Below, one piece after another: positions 1-5,443 of a stretch of DNA of 5,443 nucleotides (its first letter is position 1; each line of letters begins with the position of its first letter). Source of the stretch: Longimicrobiales bacterium (GTDB taxonomy: Bacteria; Gemmatimonadota; Gemmatimonadetes; Longimicrobiales; Gaopeijiaceae); assembly GCA_022428035.1 (NCBI GenBank), contig JAKMDG010000377.1, forward strand, positions 1 to 5,443, in the 5' to 3' direction. The translations under genes were made by a program, and so were the position numbers. The notes under the pieces were generated by a model. That model was not told the origin of the DNA. It was given only the letters and a program-made list of their open reading frames with translations, and did no database searches.

Positions 1-204
1 CCTCAACATCTCCGAGCGATCGGCAGAAGTTTTGAACTGACGCAGCACAGCTTCACGGTCATTGACCCGCGCGCGAGCTCCAAACGCATGCCCCTGAAGA
101 TTACGGGCAAGCCGGACTCGCGTGGACAGCACGATGTCTGCGTGCTCACCACTCGCCTCGAGCCATCCGAGGCCGTGGTCGGGAATCGCGTCGAATTCGC
201 TCAC
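1..204 (-). CDS. mcsB: Protein-arginine kinase McsB, N-terminal part (runs off the window)
   Basis: Only the first 68 codons are present; the gene continues beyond position 1. Reading starts at a GTG at 204-202 that overlaps the mcsA stop in a GTGA, a usual arrangement for translational coupling. The visible protein contains GWLEASGEHADIVLSTRVR (residues 13-31) followed by LARN. This matches the N-terminus of McsB and other phosphagen-kinase-fold enzymes, where S-[ST]-R-x-R (here S27-R31) helps bind ATP phosphates. In the family, McsB phosphorylates arginine on damaged proteins in the cytoplasm, needs McsA as activator, and the mark is read by the ClpC-ClpP protease. The catalytic C-terminal half is outside the window, so activity cannot be judged. 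The position directly after mcsA strongly supports the call. A clpC gene might follow, but that is inference. Confidence 0.9.
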   Translation of the reverse strand, partial: MSEFDAIPDHGLGWLEASGEHADIVLSTRVRLARNLQGHAFGARARVNDREAVLRQFKTSADRSEMLR

Positions 205-716
205 GAGGGACTCTGCACAGGCTCCAACGACTGGATCTCGTCCCGGATCTCGGCAGCCCGCTCGAAGTCCTCGGACTGGACAGCACGCTCGAGTTTTCGG
301 CGTAATCCTTCCAGACGCTTCTCCATTTCGGAGGCGGAGGGATCGGGGGGCAGGTAGACCTTCCCCACATGCCTCACGCCACCGTGGATACGTCGAAGAA
401 GCCGCGGAAGATGGTCCGAGAAGGCCTCGTAACACTGCGGGCAGCCGAGTCGCGTGGTCTTGCGAAAATCATCAAACGTGAGACCACAGAAAGAGCACTG
501 CCCCCCTCCACCCTGGGAAACACCCAGCGCCTCGGGCGACACCTTCTCGATGAGATCGAGCAGCTGGTAGTTCGTGGGATCCGGGGAATCCTGAAGCCCT
601 TTCTCAGCAGCGCATGCCTGGCATAGGTGATGAGTCGACATTTCGTTGTTCACGATCTGCGTGAGGTGCACGACCGGCTCAGTCGATCCGCAGTTTTCGC
701 ATTTCATGTCGGCCAT
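201..716 (-). CDS. mcsA: McsA, zinc-binding activator of McsB (UVR-motif protein)
   Basis: This is a 171-residue protein, close to the roughly 185 residues of Bacillus McsA. It carries four CxxC pairs at C6/C9, C32/C35, C74/C77 and C92/C95, the expected zinc-binding pattern. HVGKVYLPP lies near residues 116-124. A charged C-terminal helical UVR motif spans about residues 129-166 (EKRLEGLRRKLERAV, then FERAAEIRDEI), as in UvrB/UvrC and McsA. In the family McsA binds and activates the arginine kinase McsB and can act as an adaptor for ClpC. I chose the ATG at 716 because GAAGAG lies 6 nt upstream and the first CxxC then sits near the N-terminus, as in known McsA. The ATG at 707 is a possible alternative. 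An in-frame ATG at 791 would only add residues read out of frame from the lolD end. The TGA stop overlaps the mcsB GTG. No ctsR gene precedes it; lolD does. Confidence 0.93.
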   Translation of the reverse strand: MADMKCENCGSTEPVVHLTQIVNNEMSTHHLCQACAAEKGLQDSPDPTNYQLLDLIEKVSPEALGVSQGGGGQCSFCGLTFDDFRKTTRLGCPQCYEAFSDHLPRLLRRIHGGVRHVGKVYLPPDPSASEMEKRLEGLRRKLERAVQSEDFERAAEIRDEIQSLEPVQSPS

Positions 717-759
717 CGATCGCTCTTCGTCTTTTCGATCCGCGGGACTCGCGTCACAT
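717..759 (-). other. lolD-mcsA spacer, the longest gap in the cluster
   Basis: This 43-nt gap separates the lolD stop from the mcsA start. It contains the mcsA ribosome-binding region (GAAGAG just before the ATG). One arm of a 7-bp inverted repeat (CCGCGGG / CCCGCGG at 740-746 and 771-777) lies here; the other lies in the last codons of lolD. No U-run follows the repeat in the transcript, so it does not look like an intrinsic terminator. I see no convincing -10/-35 pair. A weak internal promoter cannot be excluded. Confidence 0.4.
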
Positions 760-1458
760 CTACCCCTCAACCCGCGGATGGAGCCGCCCATGCTCCATCA
801 GAAGCACGCGGTCGGCACGGTCTGCCAGATCATGGTTATGAGTCACCACGACGATCGAGAGGTCGCCACGTTCACGAAGGGTGAAGAGCAGATCGTGAAG
901 GACGCCGCTCGTCTCCATATCGAGGTTTCCGCTCGGCTCATCGGCCAGTAATACCACCGGGTCGTTGACCAGGGCCCGGGCAACAGCCACGCGCTGCTGT
1001 TCTCCTCCAGACAGCTGACGCGGCTTGTGCGTGAGTCGATTCGCGAGCCCCACATCGGCCAGGATCATCTCGGCCTTCGTGTGGGCAGCACCCTGATCCA
1101 TGCCGGCGATCAGGGCCGGCATCATCACGTTTTCGATGGCTGTGAATTCACGAAGAAGGTGATGGAACTGGAAGACGAACCCGATGCTCCGGTTGCGCAC
1201 TGCTGCAATCGTTTCATCGTCGAGTCCGCTCACGGCACGGCCCTCGATGACGACCTCACCGGCGGTCGGGTGGTCGAGCGCTCCAAGGACGTGCAGGAGC
1301 GTCGACTTTCCCGCACCGCTCGCGCCGATAATGGCCACGGCCTCGTTACGGGCGAGATGAAAATCCACGCCCGAGAGGATCGAGAGGTCGCTTCCGTCTC
1401 CACCCGTGAAGACCTTGGAGATGCCACGAGCCTCAAGGGGAAGTGTCGCCTCATCCAC
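760..1458 (-). CDS. lolD: Lipoprotein-releasing system ATP-binding protein LolD
   Basis: This 232-residue ABC ATPase has all the nucleotide-binding motifs: Walker A GASGAGKST (45-53), Q-loop Q97, signature LSGGEQQR (149-156), Walker B VVLLADEP (168-175, catalytic E174) and H-loop H207 in VVTHNHD. The stretch QFHHLLREFTAIENVMMP (97-114) closely matches the segment after the Q-loop that typifies LolD within the wider LolD/MacB/FtsE group. Length is normal for LolD. In the family it powers release of outer-membrane lipoproteins from the inner membrane to the carrier LolA. It follows the permease gene after 14 nt. The start is a GTG at 1458, set by AGGAG at 1470-1466 with 7-nt spacing; a nearby ATG at 1454 is out of frame. 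A MacB-type export role is less likely given the partner permease. Confidence 0.95.
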   Translation of the reverse strand: MDEATLPLEARGISKVFTGGDGSDLSILSGVDFHLARNEAVAIIGASGAGKSTLLHVLGALDHPTAGEVVIEGRAVSGLDDETIAAVRNRSIGFVFQFHHLLREFTAIENVMMPALIAGMDQGAAHTKAEMILADVGLANRLTHKPRQLSGGEQQRVAVARALVNDPVVLLADEPSGNLDMETSGVLHDLLFTLRERGDLSIVVVTHNHDLADRADRVLLMEHGRLHPRVEG

Positions 1459-1464
1459 GGTCGA

Positions 1465-1470
1465 TCTCCT
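1465..1470 (-). promoter_or_regulatory. Shine-Dalgarno sequence deciding the lolD GTG start
   Basis: AGGAGA lies between the lolC stop and the lolD start, and AGGAG is 7 nt before the GTG at 1458-1456. It is the strongest ribosome-binding match at any junction in the window. It supports GTG rather than the ATG at 1454-1452, which opens a different frame. Confidence 0.8.
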
Positions 1471-1472
1471 GC

Positions 1473-2723
1473 CTACTCATGGCGGATCGCGTCGACCGGC
1501 TGCAATCGGGACGCCTGACGCGCCGGATGGATCGTAGCAACAAAGGAGACGAGGATGCTCGTGATGACGATGACGAGGATCGTGAGCGGATCCATCGTCG
1601 CCGGCAGGTGATCCACGAAGTACACGTCTCCGGGGATCTTGATGAGTTCGAAACGGTCCAGCGCCCAGGACACACCGATCCCCAGAGCGGCACCAGCAGT
1701 CGTCCCGATCACTCCGATCCAGACGCCCTGAATGACAAAGACCCGCATGATGCCTTTTTCGGTCATCCCCATTGTACGAAGGATCCCAATCTCCTTCGTC
1801 CGGTCCGACACCACCATCACCAGCGTGCTGACGATGTTGAACGCCGCCACGATGACGATCAGGAAGACGATCACGCCCAGGGCGATCTTCTCCAGCTGGA
1901 GGGCGCTGAAAAGAGCCCTGTTACGCTCGATCCAAGATTGCACGGAATAGGGATAGCCGAGCCGCTCGCCGAGTTCGGCGCCAATCTCCGCGGCGCGGGC
2001 AGCGTCGACTGTACGAACACCGATCCCACTCGCGTCCTGTTCGGACAATCCGAGCAGTTCCTGCGCGTCATCCAGCGTCGTGTAGATGTTGGACAGGTCA
2101 TACTCATACATGCCGGTGGTGAACGTGCCCGTCACCTGGAACTGCCGAAGCGTTGGCTGAAAGCCCCCGAACACGTCCTGCTTCAGGTTCTCCATCGACA
2201 TGACGACCATCGTGTCGCCCGGGAAGATTCCCATGCGATCTGCGAGGACCGAGCCCATCAGGAGCGGAGGCAGTCCAGACTCGGGCGGCTGCAGATCGAG
2301 CGAACCCTCAATGATCTGGCGCTCCATCTCGGTGGCGGCCACCGCAACCGTGTCGATGTCGACACCGAACAGGTAGGCAGGTTGTGAATACTGCCCCCCG
2401 TCCAGCACCAGCGTGACATTCGACATTGCGAACGGCGCGGCACCCGCAATCCCATCCATCGTCAGAATGGTGTCGATCACCCGCTCGTAGCCCTGCAGCT
2501 GCAGGCTCGTACTGAATTCGAGTACGTACAGATGGGGCGTCGATTCCAGGATCTTTCCTCGCAGCTCGCCCTGCATTCCGCTCATCACCGAGATCACGGT
2601 AATGAGGGCCGCTACGCCTAGCGTCACGCCACCCAGGGCAATCCAGGTGATGAGCGACAGCAGCCCACTGCCCCGACCGGCTCGTAAATAGTGCCGCGCG
2701 ATGAACCAGTTCAGGCGGTCCAT
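1473..2723 (-). CDS. lolC: Lipoprotein-releasing system permease, LolC/LolE family
   Basis: This is a 416-residue inner-membrane protein with the LolC/LolE layout. A first membrane segment at about 21-48 includes LGGVTLGVAALITVISVM, a strongly conserved family stretch. A large periplasmic domain covers about 50-275. Three further membrane segments of the FtsX domain lie at about 279-305, 325-355 and 378-398. EIGILRTMGM (311-320), the cytoplasmic loop that contacts the ATPase, is well preserved. With LolD it extracts mature lipoproteins from the inner membrane for LolA. The periplasmic stretch around residues 174-195 aligns by eye with the LolC 'hook' region that recruits LolA, which is an inference. 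Only one permease gene is present here, so the complex may be a homodimer or use a second subunit encoded elsewhere; whether to call it LolC, LolE or LolF is open. It starts 4 nt after the lysS stop and ends in TAG. Confidence 0.92.
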   Translation of the reverse strand: MDRLNWFIARHYLRAGRGSGLLSLITWIALGGVTLGVAALITVISVMSGMQGELRGKILESTPHLYVLEFSTSLQLQGYERVIDTILTMDGIAGAAPFAMSNVTLVLDGGQYSQPAYLFGVDIDTVAVAATEMERQIIEGSLDLQPPESGLPPLLMGSVLADRMGIFPGDTMVVMSMENLKQDVFGGFQPTLRQFQVTGTFTTGMYEYDLSNIYTTLDDAQELLGLSEQDASGIGVRTVDAARAAEIGAELGERLGYPYSVQSWIERNRALFSALQLEKIALGVIVFLIVIVAAFNIVSTLVMVVSDRTKEIGILRTMGMTEKGIMRVFVIQGVWIGVIGTTAGAALGIGVSWALDRFELIKIPGDVYFVDHLPATMDPLTILVIVITSILVSFVATIHPARQASRLQPVDAIRHE

Positions 2724-2726
2724 CAG

Positions 2727-2751
2727 CCTACTCTTCGTTGCGAAGAATAGG
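2727..2751 (-). promoter_or_regulatory. Strong RNA hairpin across the lysS stop codon, next to the lolC start
   Basis: In the minus-strand transcript CCUAUUCUUCG (2751-2741) can pair with CGAAGAGUAGG (2737-2727) around a CAA loop, giving 11 continuous pairs including one G-U wobble. The 3' arm contains the lysS UAG stop and the only purine-rich stretch in front of the lolC ATG at 2723. No U-run follows, so a terminator is unlikely. It could hide the lolC ribosome-binding region until a ribosome finishing lysS opens it. The structure is seen directly; the function is inferred. Confidence 0.5.
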
Positions 2752-4272
2752 GAAGAGAATGACGTCCCGGATGGAGGTCTGTCCCGTCAGCATCATCACG
2801 AATCGATCGACGCCCATGCCCACGCCGCCGGTCGGCGGCATGCCGTATTCGAGGGCGCGAATGTAGTCGTCGTCGATCCGCTGAGCTTCGTCGTCGCCGG
2901 CGTCTCGTAAGGTCGACTGGGCCTCGAAACGCTCACGCTGATCGATCGGGTCGTTCAGCTCCGAGAACGCGTTGAAGATCTCAGCTCCACCGATGTACAT
3001 CTCGAACCGCTCGGTGAGGCGCGGATCGTTGCGGTGCGTCTTCGCCAGTGGGCTGAGTTCCTTTGGATGGTCGATCACGAAGGTTGGCTCCATGAGGTCG
3101 GGCTCTACGAGTTCACCGAAGAGCTTGTCGATGAGCTTGCCACGTCCCGCCCCATCGAGATCCGGAAGATCCAGCTCTTTCGCCTTCGCCCGGAGGTCCG
3201 CCTCCGACATCTCATGCACATCCTGGCCGAGTGCATCGGACAGGCCCGATACCAGCCCCAGTCGTCGAAACGGTACGGTCACGGGGATGACGTCATCGCC
3301 AACCCGGATCACCCGCTCGCCCACGACCGTATCGAGGATGTACAGCACCATCCGCTCGACGAGGTCCATCTGGTCCTCATAGTCGGAGAAGGCCTGGTAC
3401 CACTCTAGCATCGTGAACTCAGGGTTGTGGACCTTCGAAAGCCCCTCATTTCGGAAGTCCTTCGAGATCTCGTACACCCGGTCGAGCCCACCTACGATCA
3501 AGCGCTTGAGGTACAGCTCATCCGCAATGCGCAGGTACATCGTCTGGTCGAGAAAATGATGGTGGGTCACAAACGGCTTGGCCGACGCCCCACCGTAGAG
3601 TGGCTGGAGCACCGGCGTCTCAACCTCGAGGAAGCCCTCGTCGTCCAAGAAGCGGCGTAACTCGGTGATGACCCTCGAGCGGGTCCGAAAGACATCGCGG
3701 ACTTCGGGATGGACGGCCAGGTCGGCATACCGCTGACGATACCGCATCTCCTGGTCCTGAAAGCCGCCGTAGACCTTCCTCTCTCCGGTCTCCGGATCGG
3801 TCTCGACCTTACCGAACGGAAGGGGCCGCAGCGACTTGGTCAGGAGTGTCCACGACTCGACCTGGATCGTCACTTCACCGGTCCGGGTGCGGAACGTGGG
3901 GCCCTCGGCACCGATCCAATCGCTGACATCGAGGAGAGAGAGTGACTCGAACGATTCCTCTCCGATCACATTCTTCCGGAAATACAGCTGGACTCGACCG
4001 TGTCCGTCCTCGACATGGGCAAAGACGCTGCGTCCCATATCTCTCCAGCCCACGATCCGTCCACCCAGGGTTACTCGCTCACCGTGACCGTTCTCGCCCA
4101 GCGCCTCGGCCGACTCTGTCGCCTCGAAGGACGCGATCGTGCCTGCCGTAGTCGACGTCGGAGTGAAGTTGTAGGCGAATGGCTGCACACCCCGTTCGAT
4201 GATGGCATCGAGTTTCTCGCGGCGGTGGCGCAGCACCTGGCTCAGGTCGTCCGTACTCTGATTATCTGACAT
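2728..4272 (-). CDS. lysS: Lysyl-tRNA synthetase, class II
   Basis: This 514-residue enzyme charges tRNA-Lys with lysine in the cytoplasm using ATP; E. coli LysS has 505 residues. An N-terminal anticodon-binding OB-fold spans about 66-145. The class II catalytic core follows. Motif 1 is around 198-222 (TELRRFL through VETPVL). LysRS-typical GGASAKPFVTHH lies at 227-238. Motif 2 is about 264-291, with FRNEG (R274) and HNPEFTMLEWY. GGAEIFNAFSELNDP lies at 428-442. Motif 3 is about 477-505, with GMPPTGGVGMGVDR ending at the conserved R490. All class-defining residues I can check are present, so it should be active. The ATG is 3 nt after the prfB TAG, the same gene pair as prfB-lysS in E. coli. 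The upstream Shine-Dalgarno is weak, so coupling to prfB translation is likely. It ends in TAG inside a hairpin, 4 nt before the permease gene. Confidence 0.97.
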   Translation of the reverse strand: MSDNQSTDDLSQVLRHRREKLDAIIERGVQPFAYNFTPTSTTAGTIASFEATESAEALGENGHGERVTLGGRIVGWRDMGRSVFAHVEDGHGRVQLYFRKNVIGEESFESLSLLDVSDWIGAEGPTFRTRTGEVTIQVESWTLLTKSLRPLPFGKVETDPETGERKVYGGFQDQEMRYRQRYADLAVHPEVRDVFRTRSRVITELRRFLDDEGFLEVETPVLQPLYGGASAKPFVTHHHFLDQTMYLRIADELYLKRLIVGGLDRVYEISKDFRNEGLSKVHNPEFTMLEWYQAFSDYEDQMDLVERMVLYILDTVVGERVIRVGDDVIPVTVPFRRLGLVSGLSDALGQDVHEMSEADLRAKAKELDLPDLDGAGRGKLIDKLFGELVEPDLMEPTFVIDHPKELSPLAKTHRNDPRLTERFEMYIGGAEIFNAFSELNDPIDQRERFEAQSTLRDAGDDEAQRIDDDYIRALEYGMPPTGGVGMGVDRFVMMLTGQTSIRDVILFPILRNEE

Positions 4273-4275
4273 CGC

Positions 4276-5383
4276 CTAGTCCGCCACCGCTCCGAGCTTC
4301 TTGAGGTATGCCTCGATCAGCGGATCGAGGTCTCCATCCATCACACCATGAACATCGGTGACTTTCGTCTCCGTGCGGTGGTCGTTGACCATCGTATACG
4401 GCTGGAACACGTAGGAACGGATTTGGCTCCCGAAAGCAATATCACTCATGCCCTTCTGGACCTCTTCCTTCGCCTTCTCCCGCTCCTCGACTTCCTTCTG
4501 ATACAGCGCAGCACGAAGCATCTTCATAGCCGTGCCTCGGTTCTTGTGCTGAGAGCGCTCCTGCTGACAGGCCACCACAATCCCACTCGGTTCATGGGTG
4601 ATCCGCACAGCCGAGTCGGTCTTGTTCACGTGCTGCCCGCCTGCGCCCGACGCACGGTACGTGTCGATACGTAGATCCGACTCGTTGATTTCGATCTCGA
4701 TGTCGTCGTCCACCAACGGATGCACGAACACGCTGGCGAAGGAGGTATGCCTGCGCTTCTGCGCGTCGAAGGGTGAGATCCGCACGAGACGGTGAACGCC
4801 CCCCTCAGCCTTCAGGAAACCGTATGCGCTCTCACCCTTGATCTCGAGCGTTGCATTCTTGATGCCACCCTCCTCCGCCGGCTGCAGGTCGAGCACGGTG
4901 ACCTGAAAGCCACGGCGCTCCGCCCAGCGGGTGTACATGCGCATGAGCATTTCAGCCCAATCCTGAGATTCGAGCCCGCCGGCACCAGGGTTGATGGTGA
5001 CGATCGCCTCCCTATGGTCGTCCTCGCCCTGAAGCATCGTACGCAGCTCCATGGACTCGACACCTGCGGAGAGTGTGATCAGACCAGATCCGAACTCTGC
5101 CTCCAGGTCGGGGTCTTCTTCCAAATCCAGAAGCTCGACCAGCGCATCCAGATCATCGATCTGGCCAGAGAGTTGCTTCCACGGGGCGATCCAGCCCTTC
5201 AAACGATTCGATTCGTCGATGACCGTTCGTGCCGCCTCCTGGTCGTCCCAGAAGTGAGGCGCGGCCATCATCTCTTCCAGATTTCTCAGTCGTTCTTCGC
5301 GCGTATCGAGGTCAAAGATACCCCCTGAGATCGCGCAGCTTCTCGCGGAGCGATTCCAGTTTGTGCAGTTGGTCCTTGTTCAT
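4276..5383 (-). CDS. prfB: Peptide chain release factor 2 (programmed +1 frameshift)
   Basis: RF2 recognises UGA and UAA stop codons and triggers release of the finished chain. The gene is in two frames. ATG at 5383 opens 23 codons (MNKDQLHKLESLREK through DLRGYL) ending at an in-frame TGA (5314-5312). A +1 shift after CTT continues at GAC (5313) to the TAG at 4278-4276. The joined protein is 368 residues, against 365 in E. coli. The stop-recognition motif SPF falls at 203-205 and the catalytic GGQ at 248-250, nearly the E. coli positions. Residue 244, equivalent to E. coli K-12 Thr246, is Ala, as in most RF2. The 5' start is fixed because an in-frame stop at 5416-5414 precedes it with no other start between. 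The downstream frame has no ATG, GTG or TTG before 5271, so annotation from 5271 would lose 37 residues including most of the N-terminal helical region. Confidence 0.97.
5311..5326 (-). promoter_or_regulatory. Programmed +1 ribosomal frameshift site of prfB
   Basis: The mRNA reads AGG GGG UAU CUU UGA C. It has an internal Shine-Dalgarno-like AGGGGG (5326-5321), a short spacer, the slippery CUU (5317-5315), then a UGA stop followed by C, a poor termination context. This is base for base the site I know from E. coli prfB. When RF2 is scarce, UGA is read slowly, the CUU-bound tRNA slips forward one base, and full RF2 is made. This gives negative feedback on RF2 level. The mechanism is known from the family; the site is seen directly. 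Confidence 0.97.
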
Positions 5384-5443
5384 CGTCGCGTCCCGAGGGC
5401 AGAGTCCGGCGGATCAAGAGAGAGGGGCCGCCCGGCATGGACG
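5384..5443 (-). other. Leader of prfB or tail of an upstream gene
   Basis: Sixty nt precede the prfB ATG. There is only a weak Shine-Dalgarno (GGGA about 9 nt upstream) and no convincing -10/-35 promoter. One frame stays open from the window edge and ends in a TGA at 5382-5380, forming ATGA with the prfB start. That would be a typical coupled junction if a gene lies upstream on the same strand. Another frame stops at 5416-5414. Twenty or fewer codons are not enough to recognise a protein, so I cannot say whether the operon begins here. Confidence 0.3.

Noticed and set aside
740..777. CCGCGGG / CCCGCGG inverted repeat as a terminator after lolD
   Set aside because: It has only 7 bp with a 24-nt loop, and no U-run follows in the transcript. 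CCGCGG-like words are also easy to obtain in GC-rich DNA.
717..791. A longer mcsA starting at ATG 791 (25 extra residues)
   Set aside because: The extra part overlaps the end of lolD in another frame, resembles no McsA N-terminus and would push the first CxxC away from its usual place. The ATG at 716 has a better ribosome-binding context.
1458..1498. CGGTCGA / TCGACCG inverted repeat across the lolC-lolD junction
   Set aside because: It has 7-bp arms with a 27-nt loop built around TCGA, a word that recurs throughout this window. It is probably chance, and the lolD Shine-Dalgarno would remain in the loop.
1027..1518. A 163-codon plus-strand open frame opposite lolD
   Set aside because: It covers the conserved LolD motifs on the other strand and shows no family features of its own. 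It is a shadow frame.
1443..2387. A 314-codon open frame on the plus strand opposite lolC
   Set aside because: It lies wholly across the well-supported lolC and lolD genes. Its translation is rich in Asp, His and Arg with no recognisable domain, which is typical of the antisense of a GC-rich gene.
4792..5328. A 178-codon plus-strand open frame opposite prfB
   Set aside because: It is antisense to RF2, including the frameshift site, with no recognisable motif. The opposite strand is fully explained.
1..5443. CRISPR arrays, tRNA or rRNA genes, insertion sequences, or phage genes
   Set aside because: No regularly spaced repeats, tRNA cloverleaf, transposase motifs or terminal inverted repeats with target duplications were seen. 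Nearly every base belongs to the six minus-strand genes.

Overview
All recognisable genes lie on the minus strand and read from right to left. They form one tightly packed cluster: prfB (release factor 2), lysS (lysyl-tRNA synthetase), a lolC/lolE-type permease, lolD, mcsA, and the first 68 codons of mcsB running off the left edge. Spacers are 3, 4, 14 and 43 nt, and mcsA and mcsB overlap by 4 nt. No intrinsic terminator or clear internal promoter is visible, so the cluster is probably one operon. Plus-strand reading frames are shadows of these genes. G+C looks close to 60% by eye.

Organism: a lipoprotein-releasing Lol system implies an outer membrane. McsA and McsB are best known from Firmicutes but also occur in several diderm phyla. 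A prfB-lysS-lolC-lolD order joined to mcsA-mcsB, in high-GC DNA, suggests a diderm non-Firmicute. My guess is Gemmatimonadota or a relative, at low confidence, because this rests on remembered gene order rather than a search.

Layout. 5443-5384: 60 nt that may hold the tail of an upstream gene. 5383-4276: prfB, split by the classical programmed +1 frameshift; the site AGGGGG TAT CTT TGA C is intact, and the full product is 368 residues. 4272-2728: lysS. 2723-1473: LolC/LolE-family permease. 1458-760: LolD ATPase, with a GTG start behind a good AGGAG. 716-201: McsA, a four-CxxC zinc protein with a C-terminal UVR motif. 204-1: the start of McsB arginine kinase, with a GTG start overlapping the mcsA stop.

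How they fit together: prfB and lysS serve translation, LolC/E and LolD extract lipoproteins from the inner membrane for transfer to the outer membrane, and McsA/McsB mark proteins with phosphoarginine for Clp degradation. They may be linked mainly by shared growth or stress expression. Points worth a second look are the autoregulatory frameshift, an 11-bp hairpin across the lysS stop next to the lolC start, the use of UAG by four consecutive genes behind the RF2 gene, and an mcsA-mcsB pair preceded by lolD rather than ctsR. I found no clearly undescribed system.
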